The notes beneath the pieces are model-generated. The model was not told where the DNA came from. It saw nothing but the letters and a program-made list of their open reading frames with translations, and ran no database searches. From the NCBI GenBank assembly GCA_009777575.1, contig WRLO01000028.1:1-39983 (forward strand): a stretch of DNA of 39,983 bases. Direction: 5' to 3'. Below, piece by piece: positions 23,979 through 30,677 of the stretch (the first letter of the stretch is position 1; every line of letters begins with the position of its first letter). A program made the position numbers and the translations under genes. The DNA comes from Candidatus Cloacimonadota bacterium. Lineage in GTDB: Bacteria; Cloacimonadota; Cloacimonadia; Cloacimonadales; WRIO01.

Positions 23979-24467
23979 CTAAAACGGTACTCCATCGCTG
24001 TTGCTGTTGTATTCTGTGTCATATTTCAGGTTACTTTTGATGTTTTCTTTACCCTCATAATTCTCCACTTTATCCAGATAAACATACGATTTTCCATCGT
24101 CTGCATCATATTTTTTTATCGTGATTACGCACAGCTTTTCGAGCATGTTTTCGCAGATGTATCTGTAGATATTTTCAGCTGATTCAGCACTATACGGGTC
24201 GCTCACATCAAAGGGCATATCAGCATTTATTTCCAAGCCCTGCACCAGCTTTAGCATTCTTTTTACCTTGTCTGGTTTCCATTCTATCCAGTAGTCGTAA
24301 TACTCGTTATGATTGTTGACAAACTTCACCTTGAAATAGAAAAAATCCTCCTTGCATCCCATAAAAACATCGTTTATCTTTGTCAAATACTTGCCTTCTT
24401 TTTTGATTTTAAAGCCATCATAAAGGCTCGAATTGATTTCGTTTAGCCATGATTTAAATCCGTTCAT
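23979..24467 (-). CDS. Putative single-stranded DNA-binding protein
   Basis: 162 aa; RBS AAGGTGG. Beta-rich core (KYLTKINDVFMGCKEDFFYF, YWIEWKPDKVKRMLKLVQGL, CVITIKKYDADDGKSYVYLD) and a polar tail ending SNSDGVPF. A flexible acidic tail with a terminal hydrophobic tip resembles the DDxPF tip of SSB proteins. Placement between the initiator and RusA in a replication operon supports this. No specific SSB motif is certain. Confidence 0.6.
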   Translation of the reverse strand: MNGFKSWLNEINSSLYDGFKIKKEGKYLTKINDVFMGCKEDFFYFKVKFVNNHNEYYDYWIEWKPDKVKRMLKLVQGLEINADMPFDVSDPYSAESAENIYRYICENMLEKLCVITIKKYDADDGKSYVYLDKVENYEGKENIKSNLKYDTEYNSNSDGVPF

Positions 24468-24481
24468 TGTTCATGCCACCT

Positions 24482-25657
24482 TCACTTGTATTTTCGTTTT
24501 AAAAAGACTCGAAAATGAAGCTCAACTTCTTCATTTTGAAGACCTTCCACTTTTAGCCATAAAAATATCCGCTTGTTTGTCGTGCTGACAAATTCCCAAA
24601 ATTCATTCAAATCTTTTTCCGTATGGTTTTGGTAAATCTCCTCTGTTTCATGCCGTAGTTTGTCTATCCGTTCTTGCTTTTCTACCTCTTTTTTCTGACT
24701 CTCAAGATCCATTTTACGCTTTTGTTCCTCTGGGGAAAGAGGTTTGTGTGCTATTTGAAACCGTGCTTCTGCAGTTGACGTTTTGTCAAACACAGCAGTC
24801 AAAAAGCTGGAATAGTTTTTGATTTCACCTTTTTTGAATTTTTCCATGAACTCTTTTAGCTTCCACTCCAAGTACTCTGCTGGAAGCTTTTCGACATATT
24901 CGAGAGATTTCTCATTGCTCACTCCGCATTCCACAAGTTCGTTGAATAGCTTCAATCCTGAAAGCTCTGTTTTAGATCTCAAATTTTCCACAGCCTCATC
25001 AAACGAAATTTTTCGCATGTCACCAATTTTATCTGGAGGTAGATGATGATGTTGTTTTGTATTGTTTTGTTTTGTATTGTATAGTATAGTATAGTCGGGA
25101 CATCTCGGGACATCGTGGGACATGGTCGGGACATCATTGGGACAAACTTGGGACACTTCGGGACATTCATTGGGACAAACTTGGGACACTTCGGGACATT
25201 CATTTTTTGTCTCAGGGACACTTCGGGACATCTCGGGACACTTCGGGACATTTTTGTTTTTTTGTCTATAATCCTGTTTTCTCTTTCTCTCATACTCTCG
25301 ATTTTCGTTGATTCTCTCTTCCTGTCTTCTCACCTCTTCACTCGTCAAAACTTTTCTTTCTTCATACTCGTCTTTATCAAACAAACCCATATCCAGACAA
25401 TATTTTAAAATCTCAAGATACTGCTCTGCGGTGATACAGATTTTTTTGCTTAAATAATTCACGATTGAGTTTTGGTTTTCTATTGTGAAATCAAATTCAT
25501 AATTGTTCGTCTTAAATATTTGGTCGATCATATAGCTGTAAAATGCCCAGCCATCATTGCCAAATTTCTCCCGCAGCATATCGATACGATAGTCATCAAA
25601 TATGCCTACTTTGTAGGTGTAAAATAGTGTGCCTAATGCTTTTTGTTCTTTACCCAT
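24482..25657 (-). CDS. Phage replication initiator, Lin1244/DUF4373-type N-terminus with DnaD-like C-terminus
   Basis: 391 aa; RBS AAGGA. Residues 1-100 match DUF4373: TYKVGIFDDYRIDMLREKFG, NDGWAFYSYMIDQIF, a winged-helix domain in initiators of Gram-positive-type phages. A basic coil follows (EERINENREYERKRKQDYRQ), then a low-complexity linker of about 60 aa rich in Cys-Pro/Val-Pro (CPEVSQVCPN repeated). The C-terminal half has a DnaD-like helix YVEKLPAEYLEWKLKEFMEK and further coils. The linker DNA carries 14 GGGACA iterons, suggesting an origin inside the gene as in lambda O. It begins the minus-strand replication operon. Confidence 0.82.
   Translation of the reverse strand: MGKEQKALGTLFYTYKVGIFDDYRIDMLREKFGNDGWAFYSYMIDQIFKTNNYEFDFTIENQNSIVNYLSKKICITAEQYLEILKYCLDMGLFDKDEYEERKVLTSEEVRRQEERINENREYERKRKQDYRQKNKNVPKCPEMSRSVPETKNECPEVSQVCPNECPEVSQVCPNDVPTMSHDVPRCPDYTILYNTKQNNTKQHHHLPPDKIGDMRKISFDEAVENLRSKTELSGLKLFNELVECGVSNEKSLEYVEKLPAEYLEWKLKEFMEKFKKGEIKNYSSFLTAVFDKTSTAEARFQIAHKPLSPEEQKRKMDLESQKKEVEKQERIDKLRHETEEIYQNHTEKDLNEFWEFVSTTNKRIFLWLKVEGLQNEEVELHFRVFLKRKYK
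25050..25250. other. Candidate replication origin: 14 iterons plus A+T-rich tract
   Basis: Fourteen GGGACA units between 25097 and 25250, mostly 10-11 bp apart and often TCGGGACA, with one longer gap. They are flanked on the low side by an A+T-rich, repeated GTATT/TAGTATAG tract (25050-25096) suitable for melting. All lie within the linker of the initiator gene. Lambda-type phages place origin iterons in the same way. Confidence 0.65.
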
Positions 25658-26009
25658 AATTCATCATCCTTTATATTTTTTTATTTATTATCTCTTATTC
25701 TTTTTAAAAAAAACTCAAGGGAGGAAGGAGGATGATGGGACCTGCCTCCCTCTACAAAACGAGAATAACCCATTTTAACATGCTTGAGCATTTTTATAAA
25801 CTTCTCAATGCAGACAACAGATCACTAATATCCAATTCGGTTTTTTTTGTTTTTTAGTTCTTAGTTGCCTGCAAAATTTCACATCTATATATATATCCGG
25901 ATCTCTCATCTCGCAAAAATAGAGAGGGTTTCTCTTGACAATAGAACCGCAATATTTTTGTTAAAGCTTCTGCCTGTCCGCATTCACGCACCAGAGAGCC
26001 CCTTTACTA

Positions 26010-26047
26010 TGCAAAAAACCCCGATAATTTTCACTATCGGGGTCATT
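26010..26047 (-). terminator. Rho-independent terminator of the repressor/NERD operon
   Basis: Minus-strand stem CCCCGATA...TATCGGGG with an 8-base loop, followed by TTTTTTGC: a standard terminator for leftward transcripts coming from 26321-29076. The plus strand has a weaker T-rich tail. The rest of the 525-base gap 25658-26183 shows no gene: a purine-rich GGGAGG/CCTCCC stretch near 25720-25755, A+T-rich sequence, and a TTGACA (25935) without a good -10. Confidence 0.8.
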
Positions 26048-26183
26048 ATTTTTAATACGCTAATTTTGTCAAGAAAAAAATTAAGAATTTCTGAAAATAA
26101 TTTAGATTACATTAAATTTTCCCTTGACATATTTCACCAGTTATAAATTATGGAACAAAATAAAATATTTTTGTGAGGTATAG

Positions 26184-26273
26184 ATGGATATTTGGTTTAT
26201 AACATTGTTAGGTGGATTTGTTGGTGGAATAGTGGGCTTTTTGTTTTGCTGTGCTACCAAATCAGCCGTGTAA
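26184..26273 (+). CDS. 29-residue single-pass membrane peptide (DUF3789-like)
   Basis: ATG 26184 with GAGG seven bases upstream; reads MDIWFITLLGGFVGGIVGFL, then FCCATKSAV and a stop. It is one Gly-zipper membrane helix with a Cys-Cys and short basic end, the same layout as the tiny DUF3789 phage proteins. TTGACA at 26124-26129 with a weak -10 (around 26147) may drive it. It lies alone on the plus strand, antisense to the tail of the leftward repressor operon. Function unknown. Confidence 0.6.
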   Translation: MDIWFITLLGGFVGGIVGFLFCCATKSAV

Positions 26274-26320
26274 ACATACAAACTATCAGACATCTTTATT
26301 TCCTTATTGTTTTTTTACCA

Positions 26321-26797
26321 CTAACAAATCAGGCTTTCGGCTATCGCCATGATGGCTTCCTTCGACAGGTCGCGGTATTTGAATGCATGTAATAAATGAT
26401 TTGTAGGGAAGTCAATTTTTTTCCCTTTTATTTTTGCCATTCTTTCAATAAATTGTTTAAAGAGTGTGATAGACAAAGTTAAATTGATGTTTATTCTTGG
26501 ATTTTTTTTATAAAAAAATGGTCGTAGTTTTAATATCCAAAAACATACCAATGATATTTCATTAAGCTCACCCATCTGTTTTTCGTGGAATACATGGAAA
26601 TAAACTCGTCTCTTTTGAATTAAATTGATAATCTCAATAATCAATTTATCGTCCTTTCCTATAAACTTCCAATCGCAAAAAGTAGTTTTTTTTAATAGGT
26701 TTATAAAATCATCAAGAACATTTTTAAATTCCTCTTTTTTTAGGTTTTCATAAATAGGAAAATCCGCTGGATTAGTTGCTTTATTCATAATAGTCAT
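26321..26797 (-). CDS. Unknown protein, second of an overlapping pair
   Basis: 158 aa; AGGA then ATG, overlapping the upstream gene by 17 bp. Mixed helical/beta with KRRVYFHVFHEKQMGELNEI and VCFWILKLRPFFYKKNPRIN as distinctive parts. I recall a similar HVFH...E.SL.CFWILK...F pattern in uncharacterised proteins of spirochaetes and other anaerobes, but no function. Overlap with a small partner in the lysogenic operon could fit a toxin/antitoxin or exclusion module; unproven. Confidence 0.78.
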   Translation of the reverse strand: MTIMNKATNPADFPIYENLKKEEFKNVLDDFINLLKKTTFCDWKFIGKDDKLIIEIINLIQKRRVYFHVFHEKQMGELNEISLVCFWILKLRPFFYKKNPRININLTLSITLFKQFIERMAKIKGKKIDFPTNHLLHAFKYRDLSKEAIMAIAESLIC

Positions 26798-27017
26798 AAA
26801 ATCCTGATGCCGTTTTTACTGTTTCTATAAATTCTTTTTTTTCTTCTTCTGTACAACCATCCATAAACGGCACTTCTGTAAGCCATTCTGATAATGATTG
26901 TCCATCTGGTCTTATTTTTTCATTGTGTAAATACTTTGGTCGGTTGTTATACTCATCCAAATCACGCTGAGTGATACCATGACCATAGTCTATTTCTTTA
27001 TCTATCTTGACTTTCAT
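26781..27017 (-). CDS. Small acidic protein, first of an overlapping pair
   Basis: 78 aa; RBS AAGGAG. MKVKIDKEIDYGHGITQRDL followed by YLHNEKIRPDGQSLSEWLTE and an acidic end (SGFYDYYE). Short, acidic, and translated just before the 26321 gene, with which it overlaps. An antitoxin-like role is only suggested by the arrangement. Preceded by the conserved leader at 27018-27115. Confidence 0.78.
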   Translation of the reverse strand: MKVKIDKEIDYGHGITQRDLDEYNNRPKYLHNEKIRPDGQSLSEWLTEVPFMDGCTEEEKKEFIETVKTASGFYDYYE

Positions 27018-27122
27018 TTAATAGCTCCTTTATCTTTATATTTATTTATATCTTTTTATACTCTCTTATAACCAATTTTTTCAACACATCCTTTTTGTCA
27101 AGCTTTTTTTCAGGGGGTTGGG
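27018..27122 (-). promoter_or_regulatory. Promoter-leader upstream of the overlapping pair
   Basis: Minus strand: CTGAAAAAAAGC then TTGACA (27101-27096), AAAAGGAT, TTATAA 24 bases after the box, A+T-rich TATAAA repeats, then AAGGAG and the ATG of the 27017 gene. The same arrangement is at 22113-22200, and the CTGAAAAACCGCTTGACAAAAA part recurs at 29212-29230. The 24-base separation is too long for a standard -35/-10 pair, so TTATAA may be another element. Confidence 0.5.
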
Positions 27123-27138
27123 GAGTTATTTATAAACT

Positions 27139-28293
27139 TTAATCTGTTGGTGGATTGCATGTTCGACATGGTGTCAATCTTGCTCTTTCTGCTTCTGTGA
27201 GTAGTATTCGTGTTGTATTGTTTCCAGATGATGTGCAATTTCTACGATGATACGCTCTACCAGTTGGCGTTCTATAAACTAAAACTTCTTCTTTAGGCAC
27301 ACCAATTTCAGGCGGTTCACATTCTACACATGCTCTAAATCTTTCTGCTACAACATTGTAAAGATTAATTGCTATTTTACTATCACTTAAGTGCCTACAG
27401 CTGTCGAGATGGTAGGTTCGACCTGTCATTGTGATATACACTACAGGCATTATATCTGGTACATTTCGTTGCATAATCAAGAATACACTTACAATTATGA
27501 AGATCAAAGATATTGTACCAAGATAAATATTTTTTTTTATAGGTTTTTTTGGAGGTTTATTTATTATTGGTTCTTCAGGTAATTTTACGTTAACTGTTGG
27601 ATTACATGTTGGTGGTTGTCTTTCAGGTGTTCCAGTTGGATATCGATTGATCTTAATTTTACCTCCTTGGAGTTGACCTGCATCAAAATGTGTGAATAAA
27701 TCATTTATATTTATTCTGTTTTCAAAATATATTTCTTTATGTCTATTAATTTTATTCTTAATTTTTTCTATAAAATTACTAAAATCACATATTTCAAAAT
27801 ATTCTTTATGTTTATTAGGTATTTCTCCTTTAATTTGTATTTCATGTTGAAAGATTACAAATGTTTTAATGCGTTCATAGCATTCTACACCTATTGATTT
27901 TGATAAATAATTTCTTTTTTTATCTAATTGTTCAAAAGGATTTTTGCTATATCCACCAGAAACAGGCTTTATTTCATTGTAAGATGAATACCATGTAGCA
28001 CTTTCAAATTCAGGTTCATTTGGAAGTTCTATTATACCTTCATAATTTTTAAATTCAAAAATAATAACTATGTACTCTGTTAACAATATACAGTCAGCAC
28101 CCATCCTTGGCTCGTTTCTTACCACTGGCCAGCCAAGTAATACACCTGACCAGTCCATTTTATTAAAAAGTGATTCAACTTCTTTAGCGAAAAATAAGAA
28201 AAAACGTGCTTCATAATCATTATAACTACTTCTATTATTCTCAATTATATTATTACCTAAATAATATTTAAATTTTTTTGTTTCATTTTCCAT
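27139..28293 (-). CDS. NERD-domain membrane protein with two C-terminal YHxxxC/CxxC modules
   Basis: 384 aa; GGAGAGG upstream, starting three bases after the repressor gene. Residues ~15-160 match the nuclease-related NERD domain: EARFFLFFAKEVESLF, RMGADCILL, IVIIFEFKNYEG (Asp and ExK of a PD-(D/E)XK core). A Pro-rich linker (residues ~215-250) leads to one membrane helix (YLGTISLIFIIVSVFLIM). The outer part has two copies of a Cys/His module: TGRTYHLDSCRHL...FRACVECEPP and TGRAYHRRNCTSS...LTPCRTCNPP, like the YHxxxC..CxxC zinc modules attached to surface nucleases. Location in the repressor operon suggests a lysogenically expressed cargo gene, perhaps anti-phage defence; inference. Confidence 0.85.
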   Translation of the reverse strand: MENETKKFKYYLGNNIIENNRSSYNDYEARFFLFFAKEVESLFNKMDWSGVLLGWPVVRNEPRMGADCILLTEYIVIIFEFKNYEGIIELPNEPEFESATWYSSYNEIKPVSGGYSKNPFEQLDKKRNYLSKSIGVECYERIKTFVIFQHEIQIKGEIPNKHKEYFEICDFSNFIEKIKNKINRHKEIYFENRININDLFTHFDAGQLQGGKIKINRYPTGTPERQPPTCNPTVNVKLPEEPIINKPPKKPIKKNIYLGTISLIFIIVSVFLIMQRNVPDIMPVVYITMTGRTYHLDSCRHLSDSKIAINLYNVVAERFRACVECEPPEIGVPKEEVLVYRTPTGRAYHRRNCTSSGNNTTRILLTEAERARLTPCRTCNPPTD

Positions 28294-28296
28294 TAT

Positions 28297-28674
28297 TTAT
28301 TTCCTCTCCAGCATCTCGATTATTTTATTCTGTAATTTAATTTGTTCATCTTTTGCGAGGATAACATCATCTTTTGTGTTTATCAAATGAATTAAAATCT
28401 CATTAGAATTTTCTGTATACTCATTTGTACTGTTATTTCCTATCAAAACGCCCTTTTGAAATATCCGCACTTCGTCTGATTTTCCTTTAAGTATGTAGTC
28501 AATACTTGTTTCCAAACAATCAGACATTCTTATTAGCATATCTGCCGATGGCATGTTTCTTCCATTCTCTATCTGAGATATTGTAGCTGCTGTAGTTTTT
28601 ATTTGCTCTGCAAGATCTGTCCCTGACATTTTTTTATTTTTTCGTAATTCCCTAATTCTTTGTCCTGCTGTCAT
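28297..28674 (-). CDS. XRE-family repressor-like protein, copy 2
   Basis: 125 aa; RBS GGAG. N-terminal HTH_3: GQRIRELRKNKKMSGTDLAE, IKTTAATISQIENGRNMPSA. C-terminal LAKDEQIKLQNKIIEMLERK is a short leucine-zipper-like coil almost identical to that of the 28705 gene. No LexA/CI peptidase domain, so induction would not use autocleavage. Co-transcribed with the paralogue and the NERD gene. Confidence 0.9.
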   Translation of the reverse strand: MTAGQRIRELRKNKKMSGTDLAEQIKTTAATISQIENGRNMPSADMLIRMSDCLETSIDYILKGKSDEVRIFQKGVLIGNNSTNEYTENSNEILIHLINTKDDVILAKDEQIKLQNKIIEMLERK

Positions 28675-28704
28675 TTACACTCCTTATTTATCGTTATCCA
28701 TTTA

Positions 28705-29076
28705 TTATTTCTTTTTTGTTTCCAATATTTCGATTATTTTATTTTGAAGTCTTATTTGCTCATCTTTCATCTTAGCATTTTCAGATATCAACATTTTAAT
28801 AATCTCTCCACTATTATTATTTATGTTGCTATTATCACTATTAGTAATAATTTGCTCAACACTATGTCCTTTTTTTTCTTTTTTCCCAAAAATTAAAAAA
28901 TCGGCACTAACTCCATATGTTTCACAAATCATAACGATAGTTTCAAGTGTAGGGTTATACTTTCCATTTTCTATCTGATTTAAATTTGATGTTTTCAAAC
29001 CTATGGACTCTGCAAACTTATTTTGCTTCATATTTACACTTTTTCTTATTTCCGCAACTCTATGTCCTATACGCAT
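28705..29076 (-). CDS. XRE-family phage repressor, copy 1
   Basis: 123 aa; RBS GGGGGA. HTH_3: GHRVAEIRKSVNMKQNKFAE, GLKTSNLNQIENGKYNPTLE; then a Ser/Asn-rich linker and the coil KMKDEQIRLQNKIIEILETK shared with copy 2. It is first in the leftward operon, divergent from the Cro-like gene at 29343, as a lysogeny repressor should be. Three related palindromes lie just upstream. Confidence 0.9.
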   Translation of the reverse strand: MRIGHRVAEIRKSVNMKQNKFAESIGLKTSNLNQIENGKYNPTLETIVMICETYGVSADFLIFGKKEKKGHSVEQIITNSDNSNINNNSGEIIKMLISENAKMKDEQIRLQNKIIEILETKKK

Positions 29077-29099
29077 TTACATTCCCCCTAAAAATTATT

Positions 29100-29217
29100 T
29101 TCAGAATTTCTGATTTTTTTTGTAACATTTTCTGAAATTCCAGTTATACTTAATATATCATTCAGACTTTACTGAATTATCGTGTGACATTAGATTTACT
29201 TTAATCTTTTTTGTCAA
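29100..29217. promoter_or_regulatory. Immunity control region: leftward promoter and three operator-like palindromes
   Basis: Leftward promoter TTGACA (29217-29212), 17 bases, TCTAAT (29194-29189). Operator-like palindromes of a TTCAG...CTGAA type: TCAGAATTTCTGA (29101-29113), CTGAAATTCCAG (29132-29143) and TTCAGACTTTACTGAA (29161-29176). A candidate rightward promoter TTGTAA (29120) with TATACT (29145) spans the middle one. The two promoters would face each other. The rest up to 29342 is A+T-rich, with the GGAGG for the Cro-like gene. Confidence 0.6.
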
Positions 29218-29342
29218 GCGGTTTTTCAGGGTTTCGGGAATGACTGATTTTATTCTCGAAACATTGAATTTATTTTTCAAGGTTCTGGTAATGATTTTTC
29301 GATTTCAGAGCCAAAGAATATAAAAAAAAAGGAGGCATTTTT

Positions 29343-29540
29343 ATGCGGACAAGGATCAAGGCAAAGAGGAATTCGTTTGGAATCCCGCAAAAGGTTTTAG
29401 CGAGCAAGGCTGGCATATCCGTAAACTATCTATACAAGATAGAAAACGGAAAATACAAGCCACCCAGAGAGACAGAAACAAAGATTTGGGACATTCTATG
29501 TTCCATTGTAGACGAGCAGACACTGGAGGAAGCGACATGA
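29343..29540 (+). CDS. Cro-like XRE regulator
   Basis: 65 aa; GGAGG eight bases upstream. A bare HTH_3 domain: KRNSFGIPQKVLASKAGISV, NYLYKIENGKYKPPRE. First gene of the rightward early operon and divergent from the two repressors, so probably a Cro-type switch protein. Its stop overlaps the next start (ATGA). Confidence 0.88.
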   Translation: MRTRIKAKRNSFGIPQKVLASKAGISVNYLYKIENGKYKPPRETETKIWDILCSIVDEQTLEEAT

Positions 29541-29716
29541 AAGACCCACTATACCACACCAGAGAAACAGACCAGATCATAAACAGCAGATTGTATGATT
29601 CTGATGGTCGCAGACAGACCACTACGGGTGGTTATAACCCCGAACTTACCGACAGGCTAAAGTTCAAAGAGAGACAGTATGCAGAGTTTTTAAATGAAAA
29701 AAAGGGGGACAAATGA
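29537..29716 (+). CDS. Small unknown early protein
   Basis: 59 aa from ATG 29537, RBS GGAGG; a longer frame from 29486 starts inside the Cro-like gene and is unlikely. MKDPLYHTRETDQIINSRLY, then a basic/acidic helix (RLKFKERQYAEFLNEKKGDK). Overlaps both neighbours by ATGA. No family recognised. Confidence 0.75.
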   Translation: MKDPLYHTRETDQIINSRLYDSDGRRQTTTGGYNPELTDRLKFKERQYAEFLNEKKGDK

Positions 29717-29985
29717 AATCATCACAAATTTCTATCCTCGTCATTTTCCTTGCCATTGTTGTAGTTTTACTAAACTTCACTTATTACCACAATCTACTCA
29801 GTGTCCAAAAGGAAATCATCGCAGAGCACAAAGAGACTATTAGAAGGTATGAACACACGTTTGAACAAATGGACGAGTTAGTTTTTAACCTTATTGACCA
29901 GATAAACAAAACAAACCAGCAGTTTTTAGAGCTAAACGATGATGAATATCTACTGCTAAATCAAAACATGAAAACTCTATATTAA
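29713..29985 (+). CDS. Small membrane protein with coiled-coil tail
   Basis: 90 aa; start overlaps the previous stop. N-terminal membrane helix (ISILVIFLAIVVVLLNFTYY), then an acidic helical part (EIIAEHKETIRRYEHTFEQM, LIDQINKTNQQFLELND). Type II single-pass topology likely. Possibly a superinfection-exclusion or cell-envelope early protein; not recognised. Confidence 0.78.
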   Translation: MKSSQISILVIFLAIVVVLLNFTYYHNLLSVQKEIIAEHKETIRRYEHTFEQMDELVFNLIDQINKTNQQFLELNDDEYLLLNQNMKTLY

Positions 29986-29998
29986 AGGGAGTCTCAGG

Positions 29999-30556
29999 AT
30001 GATTGAATATCACATCACCATTGGAACATTGACTGTTTCACTTATCATAGGACTAGTGGTTCTCATAAAGAAAACCATAGAAAATAGGAAATTAAGCGAT
30101 CAAAGAGATTCGTTCATAATAAAACTGAGAAAGAAAGAAGACCAGTTTATGACAGCTCGGGATTTTACTGAAAGCTTATTAATTGAAAACGAATCTTTTG
30201 CCATCAGACATGCTGAAGACAAAGAAACCATCAAACAGCTCACAGCTGAAATCGAAAAGATTTCCGAAAGGCTTGAGGTCTGCTGGGAAAATATCCCCAT
30301 TGATATGACTGCCGAAGAGTTCTTTATCGATGATGACGCACCTGAAGTAAATGCTGACAATTCTGCAGCACACACCATGATCGACCACATCGGAGAAGTT
30401 CATCTCCCAGAGTGGGTTGAACTTAAAGTGGACGAAATCGTTCAAAGCCACAAACAATCAAAAAAAACACGCAACAAAAAAAACAAAACCGTAGGGAACG
30501 AACAAGTTCGTTCCGAAACAGAATCAAAGGAGGATAAAAATGGAACAACAAATTGA
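29999..30556 (+). CDS. Membrane-anchored coiled-coil early protein
   Basis: 185 aa; RBS GGGAG. A membrane helix at residues 8-24 (IGTLTVSLIIGLVVLIKK), a coiled coil to about residue 95, an acidic middle (AEEFFIDDDAPEVNADNSAA) and a very basic end (KQSKKTRNKKNKTVGNEQVR). The last part contains a copy of the dispersed palindrome (30491-30514), which therefore is translated. Overlaps the next small gene by 17 bp. Function unknown. Confidence 0.78.
   Translation: MIEYHITIGTLTVSLIIGLVVLIKKTIENRKLSDQRDSFIIKLRKKEDQFMTARDFTESLLIENESFAIRHAEDKETIKQLTAEIEKISERLEVCWENIPIDMTAEEFFIDDDAPEVNADNSAAHTMIDHIGEVHLPEWVELKVDEIVQSHKQSKKTRNKKNKTVGNEQVRSETESKEDKNGTTN
30489..30520. repeat. Dispersed palindromic repeat inside a coding sequence, copy 6
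   Basis: CCGTAG plus the perfect inverted repeat GGAACGAAC-AA-GTTCGTTCC (30495-30514). It lies in frame near the 3' end of the 29999-30556 gene, encoding TVGNEQVRSE. Other copies are intergenic or at a gene end. Confidence 0.85.
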
Positions 30557-30677
30557 CTATGTTAAAAGAGTCTGTGAACAATTAGAGTCGATAGGAAATC
30601 AAATGATCGACTTCGCAAATGAAACAAAAAAAGAAATTACACAAATAAAGGAGTCACTAAATGGAAACAACAATTGA
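30540..30677 (+). CDS. 45-residue coiled-coil protein upstream of the exonuclease
   Basis: ATG 30540 with GGAGG six bases upstream. MEQQIDYVKRVCEQLESIGN followed by QMIDFANETKKEITQIKESL and NGNNN. A single amphipathic helix. Overlaps the previous gene by 17 bp and the exonuclease gene by 17 bp, so it is part of a coupled chain. Likely real; function unknown. Confidence 0.7.
   Translation: MEQQIDYVKRVCEQLESIGNQMIDFANETKKEITQIKESLNGNNN

Noticed and set aside
25097..25250. CRISPR array
   Set aside because: Units are 6-8 bp at 10-11 bp spacing with no spacers of normal length and no cas genes; they encode part of the initiator protein.
24979..25408. Additional ORFs on both strands across the iteron region
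   Set aside because: They are open only because the repeat lacks stops in several frames; no RBS and they overlap the initiator.
25935..26055. Small RNA gene on the plus strand ending at the 26013 terminator
   Set aside because: TTGACA is present but no convincing -10, and the stem has its good T run on the opposite strand.
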